A stretch of 64,000 nt of DNA. It comes from Niebla homalea (Eukaryota > Ascomycota > Lecanoromycetes > Lecanorales > Ramalinaceae). The stretch covers positions 310,001 through 374,000 of the forward strand of contig JAHGAU010000017.1 in the NCBI GenBank assembly GCA_019925105.1, in the 5' to 3' direction. Below, one piece after another: positions 11,244-21,983 of this stretch. The position numbers were made by a program, and so were the translations under genes. The notes beneath the pieces are model-generated. The model worked only from the letters and a program-made list of their open reading frames with translations. It ran no database searches and was not told the origin of the DNA. Numbering within the stretch: position 1 is the stretch's first letter; every line of letters begins with the position of its first letter.

Positions 11244-11375
11244 CTCAAAAGGTGCGTAGAGTAATCTCAGCACTCAAAGAGCCACACCATAGTCGGATCT
11301 GGCCGTCTCGGTCTGGAATTTTGGCGAGGGGCAACTCACGGCTGCCTCGACTCGGTTTGTACCCAATGATCATGG
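11244..11375 (+). repeat. Diverged direct repeat, copy 2
   Basis: Second copy of the unit at 10695-10815, beginning AAAAGGTGCGTAGAGTAATC. Weaker similarity continues downstream of both copies (GGCTGACCAC near 10950 and 11490), so the duplicated unit may be longer, about 550 bp in tandem. Confidence 0.6.
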
Positions 11376-13152
11376 GTCCCACGGGACCCGGGTGAACAAT
11401 CTGAGCTTCTAGCAATGATGAGAACTTCGCTTAGTGAGGGGAGGCTTCTCCCATTCTTTTGGTATGCTATGCACCGGCAGTCAACATTGGCTGACCACGC
11501 ATTTTGTTTCCATAGTTTGTTCCTTCTGCAATATGGTGGACCAACGATCACGATCTCAAAAGACGGATCAAAGAGCCCCCAATGTGAAGATAGAGCCCAT
11601 AGCAAAGCAAAATGGGCCGACGTAGTATACGTCTGAGCAAGCATCGAAGGATCAAGCTCAGCTTCGTTCAATCTCTGGTCTGATCGCCCGTGACAGTTCT
11701 GATGGTCTGCTAATGAGCCGATCGAGTGGATCACTCTTCCCAGATCAGCCCTTCTTCAAAGGCGCCCCGTGATGGAATGATTATCGAGGACTTCGGATCC
11801 CCCACGCATCGGAAGGGCGTGAGTCTGATCTGTCCCAACTCTTGCTCGCCCCCATCAAATCAGGAACTGGTGGCTTCGTCTCCAGATAGTGATCGAATAT
11901 CCCAGCGCACGGAGAAATCATCTCGAGGGGCTTCTCATACCTAGGAGATCGAGGCCGGTGACTCCTCGACTTCTGTCTGTTCCCTAGCGAGGATGGGGTC
12001 TCTCGCTGGGTGCTTTGCCTACGTGTGGTGGATCAACAGCCTGTGAGCAATGGTTTAAGTCTGAGGGGAGTCCTACTGTTGAAGAGTGCTGCAGATCAAT
12101 TTTCCACGATGTTGACCCGATATGCCGCACATTCATGGGCTCGCTTTGAGCACTCGAAGATCAAGTGCGGTACGTGATACCTTTCTGCTCATTCCTATGT
12201 TGTATATTTTAAGAGCAAGGAGGCAAACTCTTAACCCTAATGATGAAACCTCGGCGCGCCTGTCTGAAACCTCTGGTTATGTTGACAATGCCGAATGACT
12301 GAAGGGACTCAACATATTTGGCTGGAAGATCCTTTTTGGTTCAGTGTGCGAACAAAAGTCGCTAACCTTGATTGTTTTACGAGGGACGCACATTCATGTG
12401 GCTGAAAGTTAACAGCCACTCGCACGCCCCTCTGGTGCTATCGCTTCGCTGCAGGAATCGAATCTGGAACAGCGCTGCAGAGATTTGTTTCTTGTGTGTC
12501 CAGCCAGCTGGCATGAGGTTACAGACATTTTCCGTCTATCATACCGCGTGCCCCGAACACCGTTCCTCAAGGGACAGAACAAGTTATCGAGTTTGGTGGT
12601 GTACCATCGCAAGGAATACATGGCTTCGTTGCAGCAAACTACTAGCATTCAGAGACGTAACACTATACTTTTTTGAGGCCCATAAATCATGTACATCCTT
12701 CCATAGCATTGGTCTGCGAAAATCCATGGAGGTACATAAGATGAATAAATTTCCTACAGGAACGCAATCAAAGTGTTGGCGGAGAAAACGCTATCTGTAC
12801 CTCCAAGTCTCTCCCGTCGTCTTAATGTAACAAGAAGATCAATATTCGCAGTGAGGTCTCATTTTACCATCTCGCAGAAGGGGAGGGAGTAGGATTCGCG
12901 TTGTGCATTAGGGCTACAGAAGTATCTCACCTACAGACGCTGGTCAGCTAGCGTGGTCTTCAGAGCAATGACTGCGGAAAGAAGTCCATTCGTCTGACAC
13001 AACGTCAGTGAGGCTACCTGTCACAACATACGCAAGATGTATTCTTTGTGATGGGGTCTGTGGGAAGGTTGATGTAGTATTAGTCATAGACTTGGGTTTC
13101 GCGGCGAGATCTATTCCTGCCCCGCCGGGGGGGGGGACCATCCGGTACTTTA

Positions 13153-13978
13153 GGGATCATATACACGTACACCCCCAGGATATACATATACGCCCCCAAA
13201 TCCCCTGCATGTACACCCCCAAATTCCCTGCATGTACACCCTTTTTTTCCGGGTATATTCAGTAATTCCGGTAGTATTTCTTAGCATTGCGGAAGCACTT
13301 GGGAGCATTTTGCTGTACACCAAAGGGAATTTACGCATATTATCACGTATACTACCACGGCAATAACGGGTATATTGAATAGGTGTTATGGGTAATTCCG
13401 GTGGTAGTAAGTAGATAGATAATACGCCGAGGACCGCGATAAGAGCAAAAGGACGTTCGGTTGTTAAGAAACAGGTGTATACTGAAGCTGCCTATGTAGA
13501 TCCACCCACCCTTACCACCTCACTTATACTACGAGTAAGCCGAGTTAAAAGGGCCCGATTGCGACCGTTTCCGGGCCTTTTGTCAAACAGTTACTCTTTC
13601 CCTTTTGAATTTAGGCTCACTCCTAATGGCTCACCGGTGATGGCTCACTCCTGACGGCTGGCTCTTGGACGACGGGGTGGTTGGCTCAGCAATCCACTGC
13701 CCTTTATCCACGTTTTAATGAAGTCGACCCTACTTTGCTCATGCTATTAGGTGGGGGTGCGAGCTCCATGGTAATGGTGGGTGGTAGGCCTGCCGAACTG
13801 GGGGGCGCGTTATTTGGACTTTGCTAAAAAAATCTTCCGCTATGCTGAGAAATACTACCGAAATTACTGAATATACCCGCAGAAAAAAAGGGTGTACATG
13901 CAGGGAATTTGGGGGTGTACATGCAGGGAAACTGGGGGCGTATATGTATATCGCGGGGGTGTACGTGTATATGATCCC
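13153..13978. mobile_element. Non-autonomous DNA transposon with about 143-bp inverted repeats and 8-bp target duplication
   Basis: Both ends read inward as GGGATCATATACACGTACAC. The repeats extend over 13153-13295 and 13834-13978 with a few mismatches and small gaps. The element is flanked directly by GTACTTTA on each side (13145-13152 and 13979-13986), a clean 8-bp target duplication. The arms contain repeated blocks of the type GTACACCCCC and TGCATGTACACC, which could be transposase-binding sites. The interior of about 540 bp has no transposase ORF. A degraded echo of the inner arm (GGGTATATT..GGTAATTCCGG) lies near 13370-13410. An 8-bp duplication is usual for hAT elements, but such long repeats are not, so I leave the superfamily open. 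Confidence 0.9.
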
Positions 13979-14225
13979 GTACTTTAGCGCATCCCGCTGA
14001 CCCATTCACCCTTACGCATGCCGGCGGAACTTCGGCCGAGGTAGTATCGACCTAAGAAAGGCATATCGAACCGTTTGTGCCTCCTTTTACGATTGACCGC
14101 CATCTGATCTCAATAGAGCTCAAGAGCGGTGGCAGGCTCAGAGACGAGCTCATACACCTTATTTGCCGTAATCATGAGCTTGGCACCACATATACAATGT
14201 TTCCTCTCCCGATAGCAAGGATGCC

Positions 14226-17200
14226 ATGTCGGCGCAATCTAGCGGTCCAACGCGGCAGACAACCTCCTTTACAGCCCTAGGACCATCGGAAAATGTCGAT
14301 TGTACTCCCTTTTCCGATGCGAAAGACATGACTGCCGCACGCGACCGGCAGAGTGGTCATGAGGAAAGCTACCAAAATGCTGGAAATCACTCGAAAACGC
14401 CCGTGAACGATGATGCCTACAATGGTGGAGAGCTTCGAATTGATAGGCGTCGATCCAAAGTTCCCAGTACATTGGTCCCCCAGACTTTTGCGCCCAATCA
14501 ACCTCAACCAATCAACCCACCCGCCACACAAGAGCACTCGGGCGAAGCAGCTAGAGACAAGAGGGGGACCACAAACGGCACTGAGCTAAAACCGGCATCC
14601 ATGGGTAGTCGTCGCCCTCCTCATTATCGGCAGCATTCTTTAGGAAGCTCCCCGCTTGCTAAAGAGGTTGTCACCTCGCAGCAAGTTGACCGGAGTGCTG
14701 ACCGTATAACTCCTGCGGCTCCACAGCCAAGGACGAGCGAGAGTATGCGATCCTCAGGTAGTAGCAACAGACCTACAACAAGCATACAGTCCAACAGCAG
14801 TGAGACAGACAGAAAAAGAAGTGCGATTGGGTATGACACAGATCCTGCCCAGATTGTCAACCTAGCCCTCAACTTGAGCGAAAGCCGCAGGAGGAACATC
14901 AGTGGTGGTGGTGGCTTCCTGCTACCCGGACTGCCTTATAGCAATGGTGGAACAAGCCTACGACAGCATTTACAGCAGCAACGGCAGGCTTCTGGACACA
15001 CTTCGCCTCGCTCGAGAAATGTTTCTGGGTCGCCAAGACTTGTCTCGACAAGTTCTCGTCAAAGAAAATCGCCTTCACATCGCTCGCCCAGTACGCCAAT
15101 GTTGAGTGAGGAGCTAGGCGATGATCATATCCTCGTCCCCTCAGACGCAACCCTGATACGTGCCGCAAAAGCGAAAGAAGCCATGGAGCTTTTCTACGAG
15201 TATAGGCGATTACTTCCACACTTACCAGCCATTCCAGTCTCTGCTCGTAAAGGCTCTTCAGGTAGCACAAGAGCAACACCTTACACAGGTCTCGGTCGAG
15301 TATACAATCCTTTGCAGTATGTTCGCAATAGGAGAATCCGGCTGAGCGAGAGAAAGCCGTTGAATGCCGAAGCAGCTGGTTGGCGAGACATCGCTAGGGT
15401 TCGAAGTTGGGTAGATAGAGTTACAGAGGAGGCTGAGGATCGCCTTATCATGGGCGATCAAATGACTCTGCCTCCGTTCGAAGGGGATCAGTTTGAGGCC
15501 GCTAGCCCTGACGACGCTTGTGTTTCCGATATGACGCCTGCAAAGGTGCCACATACACAACATGTGGCAAGGCCAAATATTGACTGGACCTTCTACCCAT
15601 GGGATCTCCTAGCTGATGTCCATTGGCTCGAACAAGATGAACATTTCAAGCGCATAAGAGATTCGACTGGTCAGAACATCTTTGCTCAAGTGGTGAAGCA
15701 CGCAGACTCTTCACCTAGGGTGAGCAGAGAATCTGCAAGGGAGCGACGTCCTCACGCAAGTGGCTCTCACTTGAATCCTTCTCCTGAGCGTCGACAAGCC
15801 GTGGCTGCTGTTAGAGATCAAGAGCGCCAGACCCTGCACAGCAAAGGTTCCAGCCCAAGCTCTCCAGCAAGTGAGCGGGGTCGGAAAGGGCGCTGGACTA
15901 GAGGGTTCATACGTTCTCGAGAGCCCTCCTTATCGGACGAATCTGATGCCGAGCAACGGAGGAAGCTTAAACGCAACAACAAAAGAGCTGATAGGGAGCA
16001 TTTAGCCAACGTCGCCCTTGAGAAACAAATGATGGACATGATTGCTCGTGAGGAAGAAGAAGCCCAGCAAGATCCCAGACTCTCGACAAATTCTGGTACA
16101 CAGAACAGTCCTCCCAAAGCGTCCGGACAAGAGGATAAGATGCAGGTTCAACTGCCCACCCCGGAGAGGAGGCGTCCTTCGGGCCCTCAACGACTCAAAA
16201 CAGATATGCCCATTGAAAAGCATGTCTCACCTCTGCGTTCAAGCTTCGATGAACAAAGGTTTGCGCACAATCGAATGTCTTCCGATGATTTCTCTACAGG
16301 TCCAAGCTCGCCTACGGCGAATGGATTTGTTCCAAGCATTTCCATCAACTTCTCCCCGTCGAAAAGCCCAAAGAGCTCAGCAACTACCCAAAAGCCTTTT
16401 GCGAAGGTCGCGCCATTCAGGCGTAGCCGCAGTCCCAGTGGCTCAACGGCTAATGTCGAGAAGCATGATTTTGCAGTCGACACGAGGTCATCATTCGAGA
16501 GCTCACGGTCAAATTTCGAGAAAGTGCAGGGTAGCGATGCAAACAAGATCGAGAGGACCGCAACCACTGAAAGTAAGCTGCTCTCTCCAATCAAGACCAT
16601 CACTGGTAGTAAGAAGCCTCGACTACACGAAAGCAATTCGTTCAAAAGCCTGAAAGACTTGAATGAGCCAGAGGGGGACTCAAGATTTCGAAGCTTTCTG
16701 AAAGGCGGCCGAATTGCGGAGCTAGTAGGGCATCAAGTAGCGCGGGCTGGCGAAATGCTGTGGAGGAAAGAGGGATCTTCAGGTGCTGTCGTCGATTCTC
16801 CCACAGCTAGCCATGCCTCTACCGATTCGGATGTTGATGACGCAGACCTTTCAGCCCTCGATAATAGTCCGACTGATCTATCGCGTGTTACAACAAATGC
16901 CGATGAACATGGTAGATTGACAAGGATAACGACCTCGTCCGAGACCCCGAAATACTTCATGAACAACCTGCCCAGTTTTAAATCTCCTAATCGTGATGAA
17001 GGACCAGATAAATCTCCCAAGTCCTCACCAGCCCTCGATCCAGTCTCCAGGCAACAGCGGGATCGTAAAGAACGGAATCGATCCAGCCGATTTGATCGAC
17101 TAGCACCTCCGAAGATCGACATGAGAAGCGTCTCGCCCTCTCCATCACCCTCTGACCCTCGCACGCGCAGTACGAGCTCTCAGAATTCAACCTCAGGCCC

Positions 17201-18014
17201 CGTTGATCGCTCTAGATCGCGCGTGTCTTCCCACAGCATGCTTAATGACATGCTTGGTATACCCGGTCAAGCAGGGGCCATCACCAAGATGCCTGCTCCA
17301 ACCGGTCTGGCAAGCTTCGAGGCTCAAACGGAGAGCAGCGGTCAACGGCCTAAGCTCGAAGGCAATCGACAATGGAGCATCTCGACCAGAAGCATGTCTA
17401 CTGCGCATGGGCCGGTCACCAAACGCGACGTTGCACGTGTAAGGGCATTGATGCTCTCATCAGGGGTCAAAGCGAACGAGATCACCCGGAGGTCAGAGGA
17501 GCCGCCAGGAAAGCCATCCAAGCTACTGCAGGATGTGGGCAAAATCATGGATGGACCACTCCCGTGCGTTCCGGCATCACAGGAGCATGTCACCGCTGCT
17601 CGAATGCTAATAAGATTCATTGAGAGCACAAATGACTATATACACGATGCTGAAAACCGATTCGCTGCTGCTACTGTGCCAAACCTTTCACGCGATATTG
17701 GGGCCATCGAACAACGGATCAATGCTAGTCTTAGCCCAATGGTTCGGGATGCGGCAGACGGAGCTGACGCATTGAGTATCGAAGTAACGACCACCCACAC
17801 ATTGGCTGTCAAGCAAGTCAGTGATCGCATCGATCTCATCCTTCGACGGCGACGGCAAACCTCCAGATGGCTACGGCGAGGGGGCTGGGCGATGCTTGAA
17901 TGGGCTGTACTGGGTATAATGTGGATGGTTTGGTTCATTGTAGTCATCATAAGGATCATCAGGGGGACTATCACTGGTGTCATTGGGGCTGTACGGTGGT
18001 TGCTATGGCTATAA
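14226..18014 (+). CDS. Large disordered protein with a C-terminal membrane anchor, function unknown
   Basis: A single uninterrupted frame of 1262 residues. Most is low-complexity, rich in Ser, Arg and Pro, with many SPxx and RSxS motifs suggesting phosphorylation (inference). One block around residues 300-480 looks folded and conserved: YEYRRLLPHLPAIPVSARK, GRVYNPLQYVRNRRIRLSER, WRDIARVRSWVDRVTEE and IDWTFYPWDLLADVHWLEQ. The last 200 residues are helical, with a possible coiled coil (IEQRINASLSPMVRDAADG). They end in a hydrophobic hairpin (WAMLEWAVLGIMWMVWFIVV, then IIRGTITGVIGAVRWLLWL), so the protein is probably tail-anchored with a cytosolic N-terminus. It resembles conserved but uncharacterised fungal proteins; I assign no function. 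Confidence 0.85.
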   Translation: MSAQSSGPTRQTTSFTALGPSENVDCTPFSDAKDMTAARDRQSGHEESYQNAGNHSKTPVNDDAYNGGELRIDRRRSKVPSTLVPQTFAPNQPQPINPPATQEHSGEAARDKRGTTNGTELKPASMGSRRPPHYRQHSLGSSPLAKEVVTSQQVDRSADRITPAAPQPRTSESMRSSGSSNRPTTSIQSNSSETDRKRSAIGYDTDPAQIVNLALNLSESRRRNISGGGGFLLPGLPYSNGGTSLRQHLQQQRQASGHTSPRSRNVSGSPRLVSTSSRQRKSPSHRSPSTPMLSEELGDDHILVPSDATLIRAAKAKEAMELFYEYRRLLPHLPAIPVSARKGSSGSTRATPYTGLGRVYNPLQYVRNRRIRLSERKPLNAEAAGWRDIARVRSWVDRVTEEAEDRLIMGDQMTLPPFEGDQFEAASPDDACVSDMTPAKVPHTQHVARPNIDWTFYPWDLLADVHWLEQDEHFKRIRDSTGQNIFAQVVKHADSSPRVSRESARERRPHASGSHLNPSPERRQAVAAVRDQERQTLHSKGSSPSSPASERGRKGRWTRGFIRSREPSLSDESDAEQRRKLKRNNKRADREHLANVALEKQMMDMIAREEEEAQQDPRLSTNSGTQNSPPKASGQEDKMQVQLPTPERRRPSGPQRLKTDMPIEKHVSPLRSSFDEQRFAHNRMSSDDFSTGPSSPTANGFVPSISINFSPSKSPKSSATTQKPFAKVAPFRRSRSPSGSTANVEKHDFAVDTRSSFESSRSNFEKVQGSDANKIERTATTESKLLSPIKTITGSKKPRLHESNSFKSLKDLNEPEGDSRFRSFLKGGRIAELVGHQVARAGEMLWRKEGSSGAVVDSPTASHASTDSDVDDADLSALDNSPTDLSRVTTNADEHGRLTRITTSSETPKYFMNNLPSFKSPNRDEGPDKSPKSSPALDPVSRQQRDRKERNRSSRFDRLAPPKIDMRSVSPSPSPSDPRTRSTSSQNSTSGPVDRSRSRVSSHSMLNDMLGIPGQAGAITKMPAPTGLASFEAQTESSGQRPKLEGNRQWSISTRSMSTAHGPVTKRDVARVRALMLSSGVKANEITRRSEEPPGKPSKLLQDVGKIMDGPLPCVPASQEHVTAARMLIRFIESTNDYIHDAENRFAAATVPNLSRDIGAIEQRINASLSPMVRDAADGADALSIEVTTTHTLAVKQVSDRIDLILRRRRQTSRWLRRGGWAMLEWAVLGIMWMVWFIVVIIRIIRGTITGVIGAVRWLLWL

Positions 18015-18365
18015 AGTGATCATTGGGGACGGAGTCGTTCCCAAATGCGTGACGAGCGATTTAGCGAGCATTGCTTTATGATACCACAGAGACGGCATAC
18101 CTCATACATATACGAAAACTATACCGGCTCTGATTACTCACTGGTGTATGTGTGACTAATAGGATAAAAATCGACTGTAGGCTCACTCTCGTTCCCACAC
18201 TACGCTCAGGTGAGATGATAGCGCAAGGCTGCTGGACCAATGGCGCTAGGCTTTTTTGGGGTCAAGCGTCAGAAACTGCTTAATCCAGGAACATCGCGAC
18301 AACCTCAACTTTCTTCCAGAGCTCAATTTTCAGCTCGATCATCCCGTTTGGAGCACATTGGTGCC
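18015..18365. other. Intergenic, upstream of MIC60
   Basis: About 350 bp between two same-strand genes, probably holding the MIC60 promoter. I see no gene or clear motif. Confidence 0.5.
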
Positions 18366-20587
18366 ATGCTGCTCCGCCCAGCATTGCGCTCGATTGGACG
18401 GACCAATATCGGATCAATTGGATCCAGATCGTCAGCGCAATGGCTTACAACGCGCCAGGCCCTCTTCTACCCCCAGGCAAGCAAACAAAACCCTCCGCCA
18501 GAGACTCTACAAGTTGACTTTGCTAGCAGAGGTCGTTTGCGGACTCCAGACCTCCTGACTCAAACACCAAGTCTAGTGTTCATGACTCAGATGCCGTAGT
18601 GCTACCTGGAACCGCCAGCGAAACGGCCTCTCAAGCCCAACCAATTCCTGGCCCATTGTCCACCCCTGTGTCACTTTCGCCCGCAGCCCCTACCTCAGAT
18701 ATCACCGTCCCTCCAGAAAACGTTCCGAAAGTACCGCCGCCTCCCGGGAGCAAAATACAAACTACCCCTCCTACTTCTCTGTCCCCAAGCGCCGGACCGG
18801 TTCCAACCGCATCATCAGCTCCACCTCCTCCTCCACCTTCCCCGCCTCCGCCTAAGAGGAGAGCTGGGCGCTTTAGACGCTTTCTACTTACTCTGTTCCT
18901 AATTGGCGGCTTGAGCTACGCTGGCGGCGTATACTACTCCCTAGTCTCCGACAACTTCCACGATTTCTTTACTGAATACGTTCCATTTGGCGAGGATGCC
19001 GTCCTCTACTTTGAAGAGCGGGAATACAGGAAACGCTTTCCAACTTTAACAAGCCCCACCAATCGACCCTTGGTAGACGGTGGGAACAAGGTCACTATAC
19101 CAAGCAGAAGCGGTGTCTCTTGGAAGGTCGCAGATGAGGAGAAAGGCAGCGATCTAGGAACCAATGATGCCCATAGAAATGCGAAGGGATCTCAACAACA
19201 AGCAAAGGAGGCGCAGAAGGAGACCGCGCAACGGACGCCTTCGGAAGCAACAGGCAAGGAGAAAACAAAGACCGTGGAGAGTGTGAAAAGGGATCGCGGA
19301 TCTGCCTCAGGCGCCAGTAGACCGCGGGATGAGGGCGCTAAGGCGCCATCTTCACAGCCAACTGCGAATACTGCCCCGAGTCCGGCTCTGACAGAAACAG
19401 ATAGCGCGAAGAGTGCAGCTCCCCAATCACCTGAAGTGAATGAACCAAGCATATTTATGCCCATCGAACCTATCGATCCTCTCAGAATCCGCAATGCCAA
19501 TGAGCCCTTGGTACAAGATCTTGTTAAAATCCTCAACGACATCATCACCGTTGTCAATAATGACGGCTCCTCCCACAAATATAACTCTACCATCCGAAAA
19601 GCCAAAGAGGCACTTGCCGGCGTTGGCGGCAGGATCTTATCTCTCAAACGGTCCGAGCAACAGTCTGCCCGCGACAAAATTACATCCATGCAATCACAAT
19701 TCGACTCCGGCGCCAAGGAGCTCGTCGCTCGCTTAGAATCCGAGATGCGTGCCCAGGAAGGTCGTTGGCGAGACGAGTTCGATTCTGAGCGCGATAAGCT
19801 CTCCTCGTCGTACGAATCCCGCCTCGACAGCCAAATCAAGCGCGCCCAAGAAGTCATGGACGCCCGCCAAAAGAACGCCCTACTCGAACAATCCCTCGCC
19901 CTGAAAAAGCAGTTTCTCTCACAAATCAGCGACCGCGTCGAATCGGAGCGTGAAGGCCGCCTCGCCAAGCTTGGAGACCTCTCTGCCTCGGTCGATGAGC
20001 TCGAGAAGCTGACTGCCGACTGGAACGCCGTCATTGACGCCAACCTCAAGACCCAGCACCTGCAAGTCGCCGTCGAAGCTGTCCGCAACATCCTCGAGAA
20101 GGCCGATCGTCCGAGGCCATTCGTAAGGGAACTTGCTGCGCTGAAGGAGATCGCGGGTGACGACCCCGTCATCGACGCTGCTATCGCCTCCATCAACCCC
20201 ACAGCCTACCAGCGCGGCGTCCCCACTTCTGCGCAGCTGATCGATCGCTTCCGGCGCGTGGCGGGTGAAGTCCGCAAAGCGAGTCTTTTACCCGACAACG
20301 CGGGTGTGGCGAGCCATGCTGCCAGCGTAGTCATGTCGAAATTCCTGTTCAAGAAGAAGGGGATGACGGTGGGTGATGATGTAGAGAGCATTCTGACGCG
20401 AACGGAGACCTTATTGGAGGAAGGCAATCTGAATGAGGCGGCACGGGAGATGAACACGTTGGATGGATGGGCGAAGACTCTGAGTTGGGATTGGTTGAGC
20501 GAGTGTAGGAGGGTGTTGGAGGTGAGGCAGGCGATGGATGTGATTGCCACGGAGGCGAGACTGGAGGGGTTGAAGGTGGATAAGTAG
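18366..20587 (+). CDS. MIC60: MICOS complex subunit Mic60 (mitofilin)
   Basis: Inner mitochondrial membrane protein that shapes cristae junctions. Exons 18366-18476 and 18530-20587 give 722 residues. The first exon encodes a basic presequence (MLLRPALRSIGRTNIGSIGS). The intron begins GC (CAG|GCAAGC) and ends CTAGCAG. The joined text FYPQ-RSFADS matches the RRFADS region of fungal Mic60, so a GC-AG intron fits where no GT donor does. Next comes a Pro-rich stretch, then one membrane span (RRFLLTLFLIGGLSYAGGVY) before FTEYVPFGEDAVLYFEERE. A long intermembrane-space coiled coil follows, and then the C-terminal mitofilin signature (LNEAAREMNTLDGWAKTLSW, then WLSECRRVLEVRQAMDVIAT). Without splicing, only a GTG-started ORF from 18599 is seen. 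Confidence 0.94.
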
Positions 20588-21983
20588 ATGGTACCTAGAG
20601 TGCGCGCGCGAGCGGTCTTGCCTAGGTGAGTCCAGGGTGGGACGAGAAGACCTGCGTCTGTCTTGGTCCCTGCTGTGTACATTTTAGACGAGCCCATCCT
20701 GTCCCCAGCTTTTAGATGAAGCGCAAACTACAGATTCTGTAGCTCTGCAAAAGAGTTTACAGAGTAGCACGACTTTCCCCCATTACCATATTATACTTAA
20801 TGTCCCATGCTCACTTTGGTCCTAGACTATCATGAGCAGCTCAAGTTTGCACTCTACAATGTCCTAGCACGCCTATCTTGACATATCAAATCCTCTGGAC
20901 AAATCCTGGCCTCTGACTTACCTCTTATCAGTAATCTCCAGCAACAATACCATCTTCACTTTAACAATCCCAGCCACAATAACCCTACACGATAGAACCC
21001 TCGGCCAGCGAATTATGTATCCCGCGTTCGGTACGGTACGTCGGTACCGCCTACCTTCAGCCGCGCGCGCGGGTAGGAACACTTCCCCCCGGGATCCGCG
21101 GAGATAAGTTTCCATCCACGAGGCCGGACCCACCAGCCACCAGCCCCGTGGGCCCCGTGGGCCCCCCGGTTCAACGCCGGATGCTCCATGTTTCGCTGAA
21201 TGGGGTAAGGTGTCGCCCACGCTTTGTTGCACCCACCATCATGTCGTTCAACGCTAGGTAGATAGAGATAAGCTTATGTTGCGCCGCGGCTTGGCGTGAA
21301 CAGCGCATCGCTTTTTGCGTACTCCCCCATGTATGAGTGATGCTACAAAGGCGTGCGTGGGACTGAGGGAATTACGATGCGGATTGGATGCGGATTGGTG
21401 CTTTTTTTGCTGACTGTTTTATTCTGGAAGGATTTTGAGTTTCCATGGCAGCGGGACGGAAGGGAGGGGAGGTTCGGCAAGTCTCACCATGGTCGGGCGA
21501 AATGGGCATGTCGTTGGGGAGGGGGGAGTTTTGTATGATGGTTGATATAAAGCTGGGTATAGTTCCTTCTTGATCTATGTCTTTTTATCCAAAGGAGAAC
21601 AGGTTTGCTCCATTAGTGTCAATGATCTGTCCAAATATGAGCGGTATTTTTTTATTTGTTTTTGGAGGATCTAGATGCACCAACTGACACCGCTGTCCTC
21701 CTGCGAGCGTTGTCCAAGAGATCTGTGATTGTGCTAAAGCGGTGATTTCACTTCAGTCTGTCCGTCCGCTTGCGAATGCTTCGCTATATTTCCTGTCTTG
21801 AAACATCATTGTGAGCTCCCTTTCTCGGGGGAAGGTTGAGCTAGTACCTCACCACTCTACGGTCCTGGGAGTGAAGATAGTGTTCTACGACTGAAGTGCA
21901 AGTCGAGGCTTTAATCCAGGCACATCATTGTTAAGAGCAAAAGTTTTTGGTTTGTAAAATTCTATGTGCTTGAAATTCACACA
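20588..21983. other. Long intergenic region, no gene seen
   Basis: About 1.4 kb. It contains a GC-rich patch (21000-21190) with nested GGTACC-type palindromes and two GTGGGCCCC direct copies. The only long ORF here (complement 20918-21232) is compositional. Promoter elements for the downstream acyltransferase may lie here. Confidence 0.5.

Larger units (their letters stand above)
8432..13144. other. Gene-poor block, no recognisable genes
   Basis: About 4.7 kb with only short ORFs lacking family resemblance, splice structure or codon regularity. The one internal structure I can point to is a pair of diverged direct repeats near 10.7 and 11.25 kb. It may be an old repeat graveyard. Confidence 0.5.

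Noticed and set aside
19192..20202. 336-codon open frame on the minus strand
   Set aside because: It lies wholly antisense to the Mic60 coiled coil and is a Ser/Arg-rich mirror of biased codons, with no family resemblance.
20918..21232. 104-codon frame over a GC-rich palindromic patch
   Set aside because: Open because of base composition; contains simple Gly/Pro/Arg runs only.
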